Source: Chlamydiota bacterium (GTDB lineage: Bacteria; Chlamydiota; Chlamydiia; Chlamydiales; Rhabdochlamydiaceae). From it: a DNA stretch of 23,987 nt. The stretch spans positions 1-23,987 of the forward strand of contig JAHFTP010000005.1 of NCBI GenBank assembly GCA_023265495.1, written 5' to 3'. The notes under the pieces are model-generated. The model had not been told where the DNA came from and searched no databases. It worked only from the letters and a program-made list of their open reading frames with translations. The position numbers and the translations under genes are program-made. Positions 15,170 to 23,867 of this stretch are shown here, piece after piece (the first letter of the stretch is position 1; each line of letters starts with the position of its first letter).

Positions 15170-16382
15170 TAAAAGTGGAAGTTTGTTGGGGGGCATGTTA
15201 CTCATCGCCGGTAGTTGTATTGGTGCGGGGATGTTGGGCCTTCCTATTCTCACTGGCATAGCAGGTTTTTTCCCCTCACTTTTGATGTTTTTCCTCGCAT
15301 GGCTTTTTATGACTTTTACTGGACTTCTTCTTGTAGAGGTCAATGGATGGTTTCCTCACCAGGTCAACATGCTTTCCATGGTAGAGCATTCTTTAGGCAA
15401 GATAGGAAGAGGGGTCTGCTGGGTTACCTACCTTTTTCTTTTCTATGCGCTCCTAGTAGCGTATATTTCCGGAAGCGGAAATCTTTTCTCTACGCTATCG
15501 GAACACGTTTTTTCTTTATCAATTCCTATTTGGCTTGGGAGTCTTTTTTTTGTAGTGATATTTGGGGGTGTTGTTTACTTAGGTACAAGGAAGGTAGACC
15601 TTGTGAATCGAGTACTCATGATGGGAAAAGTTTTCTTTTTCTTCCTTCTCATTGTCATCAGCGTTTCCTTTATTAAACCAAAGCTGTTGCTGCATACGGA
15701 CAGCTCGCTTGCTATTTTTTCCTTACCTATTTTAATTACTTCTTTTGGGTTTCATAATATGATCCCAAGCCTTACCGCCTACATGAATAGAGATCTAAAA
15801 AAGGTAAGAAAAGCGATCATTGGCGGGAGTATCCTTTCCTTTGTTGTCTACTTGATATGGGAGATTATCATCTTAGGAATTGTTCCCTACCATGGAGCTG
15901 GCGGTGTGCTGGAATCCTACAAGATGGATAGAGAAGGCGCCCAAGCATTAGCTGGTATTATTCGCTCTCCTTGGATTGGTTTTTTTGCTCAAGGGCTTGC
16001 CTTTTTTGCTATACTTACTTCCTTTCTGGCGCAGTCACTCAGCCTTGTGCATTTTTTAGCTGACGGACTAAAGGTAGCTAAAGCAAAGAAAGAGAGCATA
16101 GCTCTTTGCTCTATGGCGTTAGTGCCTCCCCTCGTTCTCGCGCTGATCTATCCTAGATTTTTTTTCAAAGCCCTTAACTTTGCGGGGGGTGTCTGTGCTG
16201 TGATTTTATTTGGGATTGTACCGGCACTTATGGCCTGGGTAGGTAGATATAGAAAGGAGACCCCCTCTTCCTATGAGCTGCAAGGAGGAAAAAAACTCCT
16301 TCTTTCTATATTTGCTTTTGCTTTGTTTGTTTTTGTCTTTCAAATAGGTTCTATGTTTGGCTTTTTCTCTATTCTCAAGTAG
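15162..16382 (+). CDS. tyrP1: Aromatic amino-acid (tyrosine) permease TyrP, copy 1
   Basis: A 406-residue inner-membrane transporter with about eleven hydrophobic segments. It belongs to the hydroxy/aromatic amino acid permease (HAAAP) group: Gly-Ser-Cys-Ile-Gly-Ala-Gly-Met-Leu-Gly-Leu-Pro (17-28) is the unwound first-helix substrate site, and Thr-Ser-Phe-Gly-Phe-His-Asn-Met-Ile-Pro-Ser-Leu (about 195-206) is the other conserved block. The family imports tyrosine or tryptophan by proton symport, useful to an intracellular bacterium that depends on host amino acids. The start overlaps the thyX-like stop by eight bases, and the next permease gene follows after 35 bases. Substrate specificity cannot be read from sequence. 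Confidence 0.9.
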   Translation: MSDKSGSLLGGMLLIAGSCIGAGMLGLPILTGIAGFFPSLLMFFLAWLFMTFTGLLLVEVNGWFPHQVNMLSMVEHSLGKIGRGVCWVTYLFLFYALLVAYISGSGNLFSTLSEHVFSLSIPIWLGSLFFVVIFGGVVYLGTRKVDLVNRVLMMGKVFFFFLLIVISVSFIKPKLLLHTDSSLAIFSLPILITSFGFHNMIPSLTAYMNRDLKKVRKAIIGGSILSFVVYLIWEIIILGIVPYHGAGGVLESYKMDREGAQALAGIIRSPWIGFFAQGLAFFAILTSFLAQSLSLVHFLADGLKVAKAKKESIALCSMALVPPLVLALIYPRFFFKALNFAGGVCAVILFGIVPALMAWVGRYRKETPSSYELQGGKKLLLSIFAFALFVFVFQIGSMFGFFSILK

Positions 16383-16417
16383 ACTGGCCCTATTTACCCC
16401 ATTTCCTCAAGGAAAAA

Positions 16418-17632
16418 ATGCTCAGGATTTCAAATAATTTTTTTGGAGCCATCCTCCTTATATCCGGCACAACTATTGGCGCGGGGATGCTCGCACTGCC
16501 TGTCGTCACTTCTTTTAGCGGGTTCCTTCCTTCAACACTTGTTTTTCTTTTTATCTGGGCTCTGATGCTCGTTACAGCCTACTTTTTTCTAGATGTCAAC
16601 CTCAGTGTCAAAGGGGAGCCAAATCTTATCTCTATGGCTGGTAGGACGATGGGTCTACCTGGCAAGACTGTTAGCTGGATCTTTTACTTGTTACTGCTCT
16701 ATGCCCTGCTCGCAGCATATATTGCAGCAAGTGCACCCCTTTTTGCTAGGGGGGTTCAGTATATTTTAGGATGGGATCTGCCTTGCTGGCTTCCTCCTTT
16801 TTTCCTTCCCATTGTTTTTGGGACAGTGATTTATTTTGGAACGAAGGGTGTAGATTATGCGAACCGTCTTTTGATGCTAGGCCTTGTTCTCTCTTATGTA
16901 CTTATTGTTTTATTTGTTCCCGCGCATATAGAGAGTGCCAACTTCACTCATGTCGATTTCGCTGCATCTTTACTTAGTATCCCTATTGTTCTTACTTCGT
17001 TTGGATTCCACATCATCATACCAAGCCTTACTACGTACTTAGAGCATAATAAAAAACTGCTCAAAAAGGCTCTTTTGATCGGTAGTCTGATCCCTTTTGT
17101 CATCTATATCATTTGGCAAGTGCTTGTCTTAGGTGTTGTTCCCCTTTCTCTTTTAAGTCAAGCTTGGGTGGAGGGTGCTTCTGCAACGGACCCCCTGGCT
17201 CAAGTCCTTGGCATGGGATGGATCAAGGTGGCAGCGCGTTTCTTTTCATTTTTTGCTATAGTTACTTCTTTTCTCGGGGTATCACTGAGTCTTTCAGATT
17301 TTTTAAAGGATGGATGTAAACTAAAGAAAACATGGGAGGGGCGTCTCTTTGCCTATGGCCTTACTTTCATTCCCCCTATTGTCTTTGTATTCACTTGTAG
17401 GCGGGGTTTCTACCTTGCACTAGAATATGCCGGGGCCTTCGTCGCAATCCTTCTGGGCGTAATCCCTGCCGCTATGGCATGGAAGCTTAAAGGACATCCT
17501 TTTTATTCCTGCTGGAAAGGAAAAGCCCTTATTATCTTAGTCATCCTGGTGTGTCTGTCTCTCGTACTTGTCGATATTGTAGAGAAAAGGGGACTTTTAC
17601 AGGGCCTTGTACAAGACTATATAGCAAGGTAG
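16418..17632 (+). CDS. tyrP2: Aromatic amino-acid (tyrosine) permease TyrP, copy 2
   Basis: A 404-residue paralog of the preceding permease with the same layout. It has Gly-Thr-Thr-Ile-Gly-Ala-Gly-Met-Leu-Ala-Leu-Pro in the first membrane helix and Thr-Ser-Phe-Gly-Phe-His-Ile-Ile-Ile-Pro-Ser-Leu mid-protein. The two copies are clearly homologous but well diverged, so the duplication is old. Chlamydia species also carry two adjacent tyrP genes, as I recall. AAGGA five bases before the ATG supports the start. uvrB begins seven bases after the stop, so the permeases and uvrB are likely on one transcript. The C-terminus ends with a last membrane helix and a basic tail. Confidence 0.9.
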   Translation: MLRISNNFFGAILLISGTTIGAGMLALPVVTSFSGFLPSTLVFLFIWALMLVTAYFFLDVNLSVKGEPNLISMAGRTMGLPGKTVSWIFYLLLLYALLAAYIAASAPLFARGVQYILGWDLPCWLPPFFLPIVFGTVIYFGTKGVDYANRLLMLGLVLSYVLIVLFVPAHIESANFTHVDFAASLLSIPIVLTSFGFHIIIPSLTTYLEHNKKLLKKALLIGSLIPFVIYIIWQVLVLGVVPLSLLSQAWVEGASATDPLAQVLGMGWIKVAARFFSFFAIVTSFLGVSLSLSDFLKDGCKLKKTWEGRLFAYGLTFIPPIVFVFTCRRGFYLALEYAGAFVAILLGVIPAAMAWKLKGHPFYSCWKGKALIILVILVCLSLVLVDIVEKRGLLQGLVQDYIAR

Positions 17633-17639
17633 CCATCCT

Positions 17640-19616
17640 ATGTTTAAGTTGAAGACTTCTTTTTCTCCTAAAGGCGATCAGCCAAAGGCAATTGCCAAAC
17701 TTACAGAAGGGCTGCAAGCGAATAAAAAGTCGCAAGTGCTCCTTGGGATCACAGGTTCTGGAAAGACTTTTACCATGGCCAATGTTATTGAGCGGGTACA
17801 AAGGCCCGCTCTGATCTTAGCTCACAATAAAACACTGGCTGCGCAGCTATACCAGGAGTTTAAATCTTTTTTCCCCGGTAATGCAGTCGAGTATTTTGTT
17901 TCCTACTACGATTACTACCAACCTGAGGCATATATTGCTAGGACGGATACCTATATAGAAAAGGACCTCGCTATTAATGATCAAATAGACCGGATGCGTC
18001 TTTCTGCTACAAGATCTCTCATTGAAAGGGAAGATGTGATCATCGTTTCTTCTGTATCCTGTATTTATGGACTAGGTCTTCCTGAATATTATAGACAGAT
18101 GAAACTAGATCTCCACCTAGGGCAAAATGTACGTCGCGATGATGTTTTGCTCCACCTCGTAGAAATGCAATATAAAAGAAATGACTACGATCTCATTCGG
18201 TCCACATTTCGTGCAAGGGGTGATGTATTGGACGTCATGCCCTCCTATGAAGAAGAGATCGCCTACAGAGTAGAGTTTTTCGGGGATGAGGTGGAGCGCA
18301 TCAGCGAGATCGATCCCCTTACGGGAAGGGTAAGACAAAAGATAGAAAAACTGACCATCTTCCCCGGATCACATCACGTCACTCCCGAAGAAGTGAGACT
18401 CTCTGCCATGGAAACGATCAAGCTGGAATTGCAGGAAAGAGCTACGTTCTTTGAAAAAGAAAATAGGCTCATTGAATTCCAAAGAATTAAAGAAAGGACT
18501 CTTCATGATCTGGAGATGATGAAAGAGATTGGTTTTTGTAAGGGAATAGAAAATTACTCCAGGCACTTTAGTAAACGGATGCCAGGGGACCCCCCTCCAT
18601 GCCTTCTTGATTATTTTCCAAACGATTTCTTATTATTTGTGGATGAATCCCATCAGATGCTACCGCAAGTTCATGCCATGTACAATGGAGATCGGTCTCG
18701 TAAGCAATCTCTTGTAGAATTTGGATTTCGCCTCCCTTCTGCCTACGATAATAGGCCACTAAAATTTGAAGAATTTTACCATAAGATCCATCAAGTAGTG
18801 TACGTATCTGCCACGCCCGCTCCTTTTGAAATACAGGAGGCCGGAGGCGATGTAACCGAGCAGATCATCCGCCCAACAGGACTACTCGATCCTATTATCG
18901 AAGTGAGGCCTGCAAGTAACCAGGTGGATGACTGTTTAGAAGAGATCCGTAAGGAGACGGTAAAAGGGGGAAGAGTACTTGTCACCACCCTCACAAAAAA
19001 ATTGTCGGAAGATCTTACAAAATACCTAAATGAAATAGGGATCAAAGCCAACTATCTTCACTCAGACATTGATACATTAGAGCGCATACAGATCATCAAT
19101 GATTTAAGAAAGGGGGCCTTTGATGTGCTCGTCGGTATCAACCTTCTCCGAGAAGGATTAGATATCCCTGAAGTTTCGTTAGTGGCTATTTTGGATGCGG
19201 ATAAAGAAGGTTTCCTTCGTAGTGAAACATCCCTCATACAGACTTGCGGGAGAGCGGCGCGTAATGTGGAAGGCAGGGTGGTCATGTATGCAGATAAAAG
19301 GACAAAGTCGATTATCAGCGCCCTGGAAATCACAACGAAACGAAGAATAGTCCAAGAAGCTTATAATAAAGAATATAACATCACTCCTGTGACCGTGCAT
19401 AAAGGAGTGTTGGAAGCTCTTGGAGAAACAGTCTCTAAAGAGAAGCCTAAGAAGAAAGAGGTGCATATTTCTCTTGCTGATCTCGAAGAAAAGATCGAAG
19501 AAACGGAGATCGAGATGAAAAAAGCGGCAAAAGAGCTGCGCTTCGAAGATGCGGCTCATCTCAGGGATCAGATCAAACAATATCGAGCTGTATTGCTCTT
19601 AGAAGAACACTTATGA
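17640..19616 (+). CDS. uvrB: Excinuclease ABC subunit B
   Basis: A 658-residue nucleotide excision repair helicase-like subunit that verifies DNA damage handed over by UvrA and recruits UvrC. All landmarks are present: the Gly-Asp-Gln-Pro-Lys-Ala-Ile Q-motif (12-18); Walker A Gly-Ile-Thr-Gly-Ser-Gly-Lys-Thr (36-43); the beta-hairpin Tyr-Tyr-Asp-Tyr-Tyr-Gln-Pro-Glu-Ala-Tyr (around 90-100); the Asp-Glu-Ser-His box (about 335-338); Val-Ser-Ala-Thr-Pro; motif VI with Gln-Thr-Cys-Gly-Arg-Ala-Ala-Arg-Asn; and a C-terminal UVR motif (about 620-655) with Phe-Glu-Asp-Ala-Ala-His-Leu-Arg-Asp for UvrC contact. Length and order are normal. The ribosome-binding site is weak. The stop overlaps the start of the glycosyltransferase gene (ATGA). 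Confidence 0.97.
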   Translation: MFKLKTSFSPKGDQPKAIAKLTEGLQANKKSQVLLGITGSGKTFTMANVIERVQRPALILAHNKTLAAQLYQEFKSFFPGNAVEYFVSYYDYYQPEAYIARTDTYIEKDLAINDQIDRMRLSATRSLIEREDVIIVSSVSCIYGLGLPEYYRQMKLDLHLGQNVRRDDVLLHLVEMQYKRNDYDLIRSTFRARGDVLDVMPSYEEEIAYRVEFFGDEVERISEIDPLTGRVRQKIEKLTIFPGSHHVTPEEVRLSAMETIKLELQERATFFEKENRLIEFQRIKERTLHDLEMMKEIGFCKGIENYSRHFSKRMPGDPPPCLLDYFPNDFLLFVDESHQMLPQVHAMYNGDRSRKQSLVEFGFRLPSAYDNRPLKFEEFYHKIHQVVYVSATPAPFEIQEAGGDVTEQIIRPTGLLDPIIEVRPASNQVDDCLEEIRKETVKGGRVLVTTLTKKLSEDLTKYLNEIGIKANYLHSDIDTLERIQIINDLRKGAFDVLVGINLLREGLDIPEVSLVAILDADKEGFLRSETSLIQTCGRAARNVEGRVVMYADKRTKSIISALEITTKRRIVQEAYNKEYNITPVTVHKGVLEALGETVSKEKPKKKEVHISLADLEEKIEETEIEMKKAAKELRFEDAAHLRDQIKQYRAVLLLEEHL

Positions 19617-20740
19617 TAGATGCAAAATCTTATAAGATAAGATTAGGGCTTGATGCTGCTCCCCTTAACAACCTTTCCGGGGGGATCGGATATTATGTTT
19701 TTTATCTCCTAGACGAGCTGATTCAAACAAGAAAAGATATCTTATTTATTCTGTATAGTTTCTCTGATGAGGGGGACATTTTTCATTTTACCAAGTATGA
19801 AAATGTGGAGATTCGTAAAATTCCCTTCTTATCCTTTTGCCATTCTCTTTGGATCCAGTCGACGCTTTGTTACCATCTTTGGAAAGAGGATCTAGATTAC
19901 TTTTGGGGGACGACGCAGTCTCTTCCTCTTCTAACAAGAAAAAGACTTGTAACATTGCTCAGTCTTTATGACTTTGTCTTTCGTTTGCATCCTAAAACGT
20001 TATCTCCCATCAAAGGTCTTTATTTAGCGATATTTTCTAAAAGGTTTTTTAAAAAGGCAGACTTCATCTTTCCCATCTCCTATGGAACGGGAGAATATCT
20101 CAAGAGCTTCTATGGTATTGCATATGCTGATGTTGTCAATCCTCCCTTGCGAAAAGATATAGCCTACAAAGATCGGCTAGCGTGCGAGACCGTGCTACAA
20201 AGGGAAAATCTCCCTTATAAAAAATATGTTGTTACTGTTGGCACCATTGAGCCACGCAAAAATTTTTTAGGGCTTTTAGCCTTTTATGCATCCCTTTTAC
20301 AAAAGCATGATCCAAGCAAACTACTCCCCTTGGTTATTATCGGAGGTGGGGGATGGAAAAATAAGAAGATTAAAAGAGAACTGCAAAAACTCTCTCAAGA
20401 ATATCCAAGACAAATTGTTTTATTAGGATTCATTCCTGATGCGGATTTGTCGTACTACCTTTCAGGCGCTAGCTTTTATGTATCCTTATCCCATTATGAA
20501 GGCTATGGCATGCCCCTTGCAGAATCTAGGGTTTGTCAAACACCCATTGTTTGCTTCGATAGGCCGGAGATGAGAGAAGCTGCAGAAAATGATGGCGTTT
20601 TCTTAAGTGAGGACTTTTATAAAGAGTCTTTAGAGGAATGGTTTTTTATTAGTGAGGATACAGCCTTTCCATCAGTTACACGGGCAGGGTATATATCTAA
20701 TAGAACACTCTCAGATAAAATATCTAAGCAAATCCTCTAG
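19613..20740 (+). CDS. Glycosyltransferase, GT4 (GT-B fold) family
   Basis: A 375-residue retaining-type glycosyltransferase. The N-terminal domain has Gly-Gly-Ile-Gly-Tyr-Tyr (about 23-28). The nucleotide-sugar-binding C-terminal domain has Val-Gly-Thr-Ile-Glu-Pro-Arg-Lys-Asn (209-217) with the conserved Arg215 and Lys216, and the EX7E motif Glu-Gly-Tyr-Gly-Met-Pro-Leu-Ala-Glu (Glu296 to Glu304). I see no signal peptide or membrane helix, so it probably acts at the cytoplasmic face on a lipid-linked or envelope glycan. The sugar is unknown. It starts inside the uvrB stop codon (ATGA), an odd partner for a repair gene, so it depends on uvrB translation. Its 3' end overlaps the convergent GT2 gene by four bases. 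Confidence 0.9.
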   Translation: MIDAKSYKIRLGLDAAPLNNLSGGIGYYVFYLLDELIQTRKDILFILYSFSDEGDIFHFTKYENVEIRKIPFLSFCHSLWIQSTLCYHLWKEDLDYFWGTTQSLPLLTRKRLVTLLSLYDFVFRLHPKTLSPIKGLYLAIFSKRFFKKADFIFPISYGTGEYLKSFYGIAYADVVNPPLRKDIAYKDRLACETVLQRENLPYKKYVVTVGTIEPRKNFLGLLAFYASLLQKHDPSKLLPLVIIGGGGWKNKKIKRELQKLSQEYPRQIVLLGFIPDADLSYYLSGASFYVSLSHYEGYGMPLAESRVCQTPIVCFDRPEMREAAENDGVFLSEDFYKESLEEWFFISEDTAFPSVTRAGYISNRTLSDKISKQIL

Positions 20741-21924
20741 ATCGAACAGCTGGGATGGATATTTTCAAATACCTCCATAATATTCATGAAATCACCGGGT
20801 ATATGTTTTTTTATAAAATGGGGATGGGAGCGAGGGCATTTGCTGAGAAAATAGATTCCTGCGCGTCTGAAAAAGGAGGGCATGTTTTTCACTAGACAGA
20901 CAAAAATAAGAAGAGGAAGGTAAAAGAACACCTTTTCTTTCAGAGTTAATTTTTTCCATAAAGAGGTGAGCTCCCTGAGATCATTGTTTACTAAGCTTTG
21001 CTTTCCGCTCTGAATGATCTGCAAGAAACGATATCTGGAGTAATTAACAGGATGAGACAACTCTTTTGAAAAATTATTCTTTATGGCTTCCATAGCAAGT
21101 AGCCAACAAGTATTCATATCAGACCCTGGTAGAATATAAGGTATTAATGCTTCGGGCATCGTCTGAGAGATGCTGGCATTGAGGAAACTAGTCCCCTCTT
21201 TCTCTTTGTTGTTAAAATAATAAAATCCAAAGGATTTAGGGCTGACTCCCACTGTGACAATAGGCTCCGGCAATGCCAGTATGCTACTAGCAGCTAGCAT
21301 AGAGGCTGTCATTGCGTAATAGTCTGGATAAGGAGATTGGAAAAAAGGGCCTTTAGAAGAAAGGGAGTCTATCAGTCTTTTTGAAAGGATGGCATGCTGC
21401 ATATTATAGGCAAATTGAACGCGAAAATTCAGAGAATCTTGCACTAGGGATAAGGCTAGCTTTTTGGGTAAAAAAAAGGCCTCTTTCTTCTTTTCTAGAA
21501 AGGAAGCATTTCCAAAGACATCCAGACATCCACGAGGACAATTAGGTACAACGTCAGGATAATAATATAAAAAACCGCTGGTATAGATCATGTCGGGCAG
21601 CTTAAAAGTTTCTAATTGTCTTAGAACGGTAGTAAAGAAATCCTGCATAAGACAGTCGTCGTCGCCTAGCATAATTACATAATCTCCGCTGGCGCTCTCC
21701 AGTGCATGGTTCCAATTTTCCGTTACAGAGACAAACTGTGTTTGTCTTAAATAACGTATGCGAGAATCGCAAAGGCTTGTTACATAAGCATCAATGGGCT
21801 CCTCAGAAGCATTATCAGAGATAATTAACTCCCAGTTGGCGTAGTTTTGTCTAAGCACAGAGCTAATCGCATATTTCAGATAGTGCAAGCGATTTCTTGT
21901 AGGGAGTAACACAGAAAATTTCAT
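20737..21924 (-). CDS. Glycosyltransferase, GT2 (GT-A fold) family
   Basis: A 395-residue protein with a GT2 domain in the first 230 residues or so: Ser-Val-Leu-Leu-Pro-Thr-Arg-Asn-Arg (4-12), Ile-Ile-Ser-Asp-Asn-Ala-Ser (34-40) for nucleotide binding, and the metal-binding Leu-Gly-Asp-Asp-Asp (86-90, a DXD variant). The last 90 residues are basic and aromatic-rich, with a moderately hydrophobic stretch (about 335-350) that might rest on the membrane. Substrate unknown; a role in envelope glycan synthesis is inference from the adjacent convergent GT4 gene. The ATG at 21924 has no obvious Shine-Dalgarno sequence. Upstream (21925-22237) there is no intact gene, only the decayed DUF2442 tail. 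Confidence 0.87.
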   Translation of the reverse strand: MKFSVLLPTRNRLHYLKYAISSVLRQNYANWELIISDNASEEPIDAYVTSLCDSRIRYLRQTQFVSVTENWNHALESASGDYVIMLGDDDCLMQDFFTTVLRQLETFKLPDMIYTSGFLYYYPDVVPNCPRGCLDVFGNASFLEKKKEAFFLPKKLALSLVQDSLNFRVQFAYNMQHAILSKRLIDSLSSKGPFFQSPYPDYYAMTASMLAASSILALPEPIVTVGVSPKSFGFYYFNNKEKEGTSFLNASISQTMPEALIPYILPGSDMNTCWLLAMEAIKNNFSKELSHPVNYSRYRFLQIIQSGKQSLVNNDLRELTSLWKKLTLKEKVFFYLPLLIFVCLVKNMPSFFRRAGIYFLSKCPRSHPHFIKKHIPGDFMNIMEVFENIHPSCSI

Positions 21925-22003
21925 GCTAAGGTCGTTATTTGTTAAAGGGATGCATTACTATAGGGGTAAGGAAAAAACTGCGCGAGCATTTTTTCTAGTT
22001 TAA

Positions 22004-22096
22004 GTAAATAAAGATTTAGGGACGATTGTTTGGGTCAACGGAGCTGATTTTTCTCCAAGATATCTCTATTCAATTATTTCAGACAAAGCCGCTTAA
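22004..22096 (+). pseudogene. Decayed C-terminal tail of a DUF2442-family gene
   Basis: Between the GT2 gene and the NTF2-like gene, the plus strand in the frame ending at TAA (22094-22096) reads Val-Asn-Lys-Asp-Leu-Gly-Thr-Ile-Val-Trp-Val-Asn-Gly-Ala-Asp-Phe-Ser-Pro-Arg-Tyr-, then Leu-Tyr and eight more residues. The Leu-Gly-Thr-Ile-Val-Trp-x-Asn-Gly-Ala-Asp-x-x-Pro-x-x-Leu-Tyr pattern is the well-known end of DUF2442 proteins, often the antitoxin-like partner of a DUF4160 protein. An in-frame TAA immediately precedes it (22001-22003) and no DUF2442 N-terminus or start is visible upstream. This is therefore a remnant, not a gene. The following bases (22097-22237) hold nothing I can identify. 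Confidence 0.6.
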
Positions 22097-22237
22097 GAGA
22101 TTCATTTCCAACGCATTTTTTCGATTCCAGCAAAAACCTATTGTAGAAATGGCCTGCTACCTAGTTTTCTCAGTCATTTTGAAAACTTTCCATAATCGAA
22201 GTCTATTGGGAGAAATTCACTCAATTATAGAGATGCG

Positions 22238-22606
22238 TTAGGTGGTAAAACTTTTAAATCTAATAACCCACCCGTCAGCAATTTTTAGCAATGTAATATA
22301 GTCAGTAAAAGTATATCCCGCAGCAAATACACGTGTTTTTACTATTGCTGTAGTATTGGTAATATCTATAAAGAGGATTTCCTTATCAAATTTTTCATTT
22401 TTTTCTGTAGCAGTAGGCTTACTGGTAACTCGGGCGATGAATTCGTTTAGTGTCCAATCTTGAATAGTATCATTAATGCTGCCCACGATGCGAGCATCGG
22501 GATGAAAAGCACGTTTTAATTCCTCGGCATTGCCGTGATAGGTTCCAGTAAAATACAATGTGATGACGTTTCGAATCGCTTGTTCATCATTGGCAGCTAA
22601 TTTCAT
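22238..22606 (-). CDS. NTF2-like/SnoaL-type small protein (lumazine-binding-like group)
   Basis: A 122-residue single-domain protein with the cone-shaped NTF2-like pattern. Helix one has Asp-Glu-Gln-Ala-Ile-Arg-Asn-Val-Ile-Thr-Leu-Tyr. Gly-Asn-Ala-Glu-Glu-Leu-Lys-Arg-Ala-Phe-His-Pro-Asp-Ala-Arg (about 25-39) is the family's typical His-Pro-x-Ala block. Strands follow, ending with Leu-Leu-Lys-Ile-Ala-Asp-Gly-Trp-Val-Ile-Arg-Phe-Lys-Ser-Phe (about 105-119). Proteins of this group (often annotated as nuclear transport factor 2 family or putative lumazine-binding) are small cytosolic enzymes or ligand binders of mixed function, so no reaction can be assigned. The start overlaps the end of the Lnt-like gene by four bases (22603-22606), so they are co-translated and probably arrived together. 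Confidence 0.8.
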   Translation of the reverse strand: MKLAANDEQAIRNVITLYFTGTYHGNAEELKRAFHPDARIVGSINDTIQDWTLNEFIARVTSKPTATEKNEKFDKEILFIDITNTTAIVKTRVFAAGYTFTDYITLLKIADGWVIRFKSFTT

Positions 22607-23784
22607 AAGTGTATGTCCTCATTTTTACAAGACTTAATAATCAATCCCAAAAAGATAAGGGTTCCCATACAATTTAGCCATGGGAACCAATCTCCGGTTC
22701 GTGAGTAGAATGTATGGCCAGATGCGATGGGCACATCCACTATGGCAGTGATCTCTTTACCTGGCACGGTTGGCTGCCAGGAAAGGATTCTCCCATGTGG
22801 ATCTGTTGCGCTTAAGAAGCCAAAATAAGCGGATCTGGCCAAGGAAAATCCTCCAACAATGCTTTGGACAATAGCAACTTGAGCATGCCATTTACCATCT
22901 GTTTGAACACCAAAGTCTTCTGCTGGAACAAAAAGAAGCCCTATCCCCTTTTGGGAATAGTTTTTTGTTGGCTTAAGAAAATCCATATCGTGACAGATTT
23001 CTAATCCAATCAAGCCTGTAGGTAGAGGAATAGTGGAAAGGCTATTTCCAGGGATAAAGGCGCTTTCGAATCCTGAAACGAGGTGCATTTTATTATATGC
23101 AGCTACGAGATTTCCATTGGGGGCAAAAACATAAAGGGCATTTCTTTGAGGGAGGCGATGTACAAGAGCTAAAGGAGCAAAGACATACACCTTATTTTCT
23201 TGAGCAGAGTGTGATAGAATTTGAAATATTTCCCGCTGGTCATCAGGAGTTACCCATAGAGTTTTTTCTGGCTGGAGAATATATTCTGCTCCATTTTCTG
23301 CTAAGCGATGAACGGTGTCGGCAAATGCGTGGGCTTGTGCTATCGGATCTTTATTGCGCTCGGTTAGAAAAGAGTGGAAATCAAGTACGCTTTTTGCTGC
23401 CAACCCCACTTTCAGTTTTGGAAGAGAATCGTTTTGCTGAAGGCTGGTTATTCCAAAAGCCAAGGCTACAACGATTATTGAAAGAGTGGAGAAAAGAGAT
23501 AACACGGCTTGTTTTTGGTGTGTTTTGCGATAATACCAACTAAGTATTAAGCCGGAAGGGAGAAGTATAGTCAAAAAGCTCAATCCGAGTAAACCGGTAA
23601 TAGATACAATCTGCACGGTGGGCGGGAATTGAACTTGAGAGAAAATGGGGAGGCCAGTTATATCTCCTTTTGCTAGGAGTAGGATGAATAGATAGAGGTA
23701 AGATACCCAAAGAGTGGGAAAAACAAAAACAGCATACCAAGATGAAAGCCGATGCACGCATAAACTTACAAACCAAAGAACCAC
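22603..23784 (-). CDS. Lnt-like nitrilase-superfamily membrane protein, apparently 5'-truncated
   Basis: From a GTG at 23784 the protein has 393 residues: about three membrane segments (1-37, 57-85, 96-115), a carbon-nitrogen hydrolase domain (about 123-350), and a final membrane helix (about 365-385). The Glu-Lys-Cys triad is intact: Pro-Glu-Lys (Glu173), Tyr-Asn-Lys-Met-His-Leu-Val (Lys232) and Glu-Ile-Cys-His-Asp (Cys264). Apolipoprotein N-acyltransferase (Lnt) has this plan but with more N-terminal membrane helices and about 510 residues. The open frame continues upstream of the GTG for 28 codons of hydrophobic, membrane-like sequence without any ATG, GTG or TTG, then hits TAG at 23869-23871. 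No ribosome-binding site precedes the GTG. I infer that the 5' end was lost and that this may be a pseudogene, although the catalytic residues are kept. It is co-translated with the NTF2-like gene. Confidence 0.7.
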   Translation of the reverse strand: MVLWFVSLCVHRLSSWYAVFVFPTLWVSYLYLFILLLAKGDITGLPIFSQVQFPPTVQIVSITGLLGLSFLTILLPSGLILSWYYRKTHQKQAVLSLFSTLSIIVVALAFGITSLQQNDSLPKLKVGLAAKSVLDFHSFLTERNKDPIAQAHAFADTVHRLAENGAEYILQPEKTLWVTPDDQREIFQILSHSAQENKVYVFAPLALVHRLPQRNALYVFAPNGNLVAAYNKMHLVSGFESAFIPGNSLSTIPLPTGLIGLEICHDMDFLKPTKNYSQKGIGLLFVPAEDFGVQTDGKWHAQVAIVQSIVGGFSLARSAYFGFLSATDPHGRILSWQPTVPGKEITAIVDVPIASGHTFYSRTGDWFPWLNCMGTLIFLGLIIKSCKNEDIHL

Positions 23785-23867
23785 AGAAAAGAAAATAGCC
23801 TCTACACATGTAGGCAGAATTGTGACATGGATAGGAAAAATAGTGTGATAATAGGTGTGAAGCCTTC

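Noticed and set aside
22026..22241. A 71-codon plus-strand open frame
   Set aside because: It begins at TTG without a ribosome-binding site, and its first part is the wrong frame of the recognisable DUF2442 remnant. The rest shows no family pattern on either strand.
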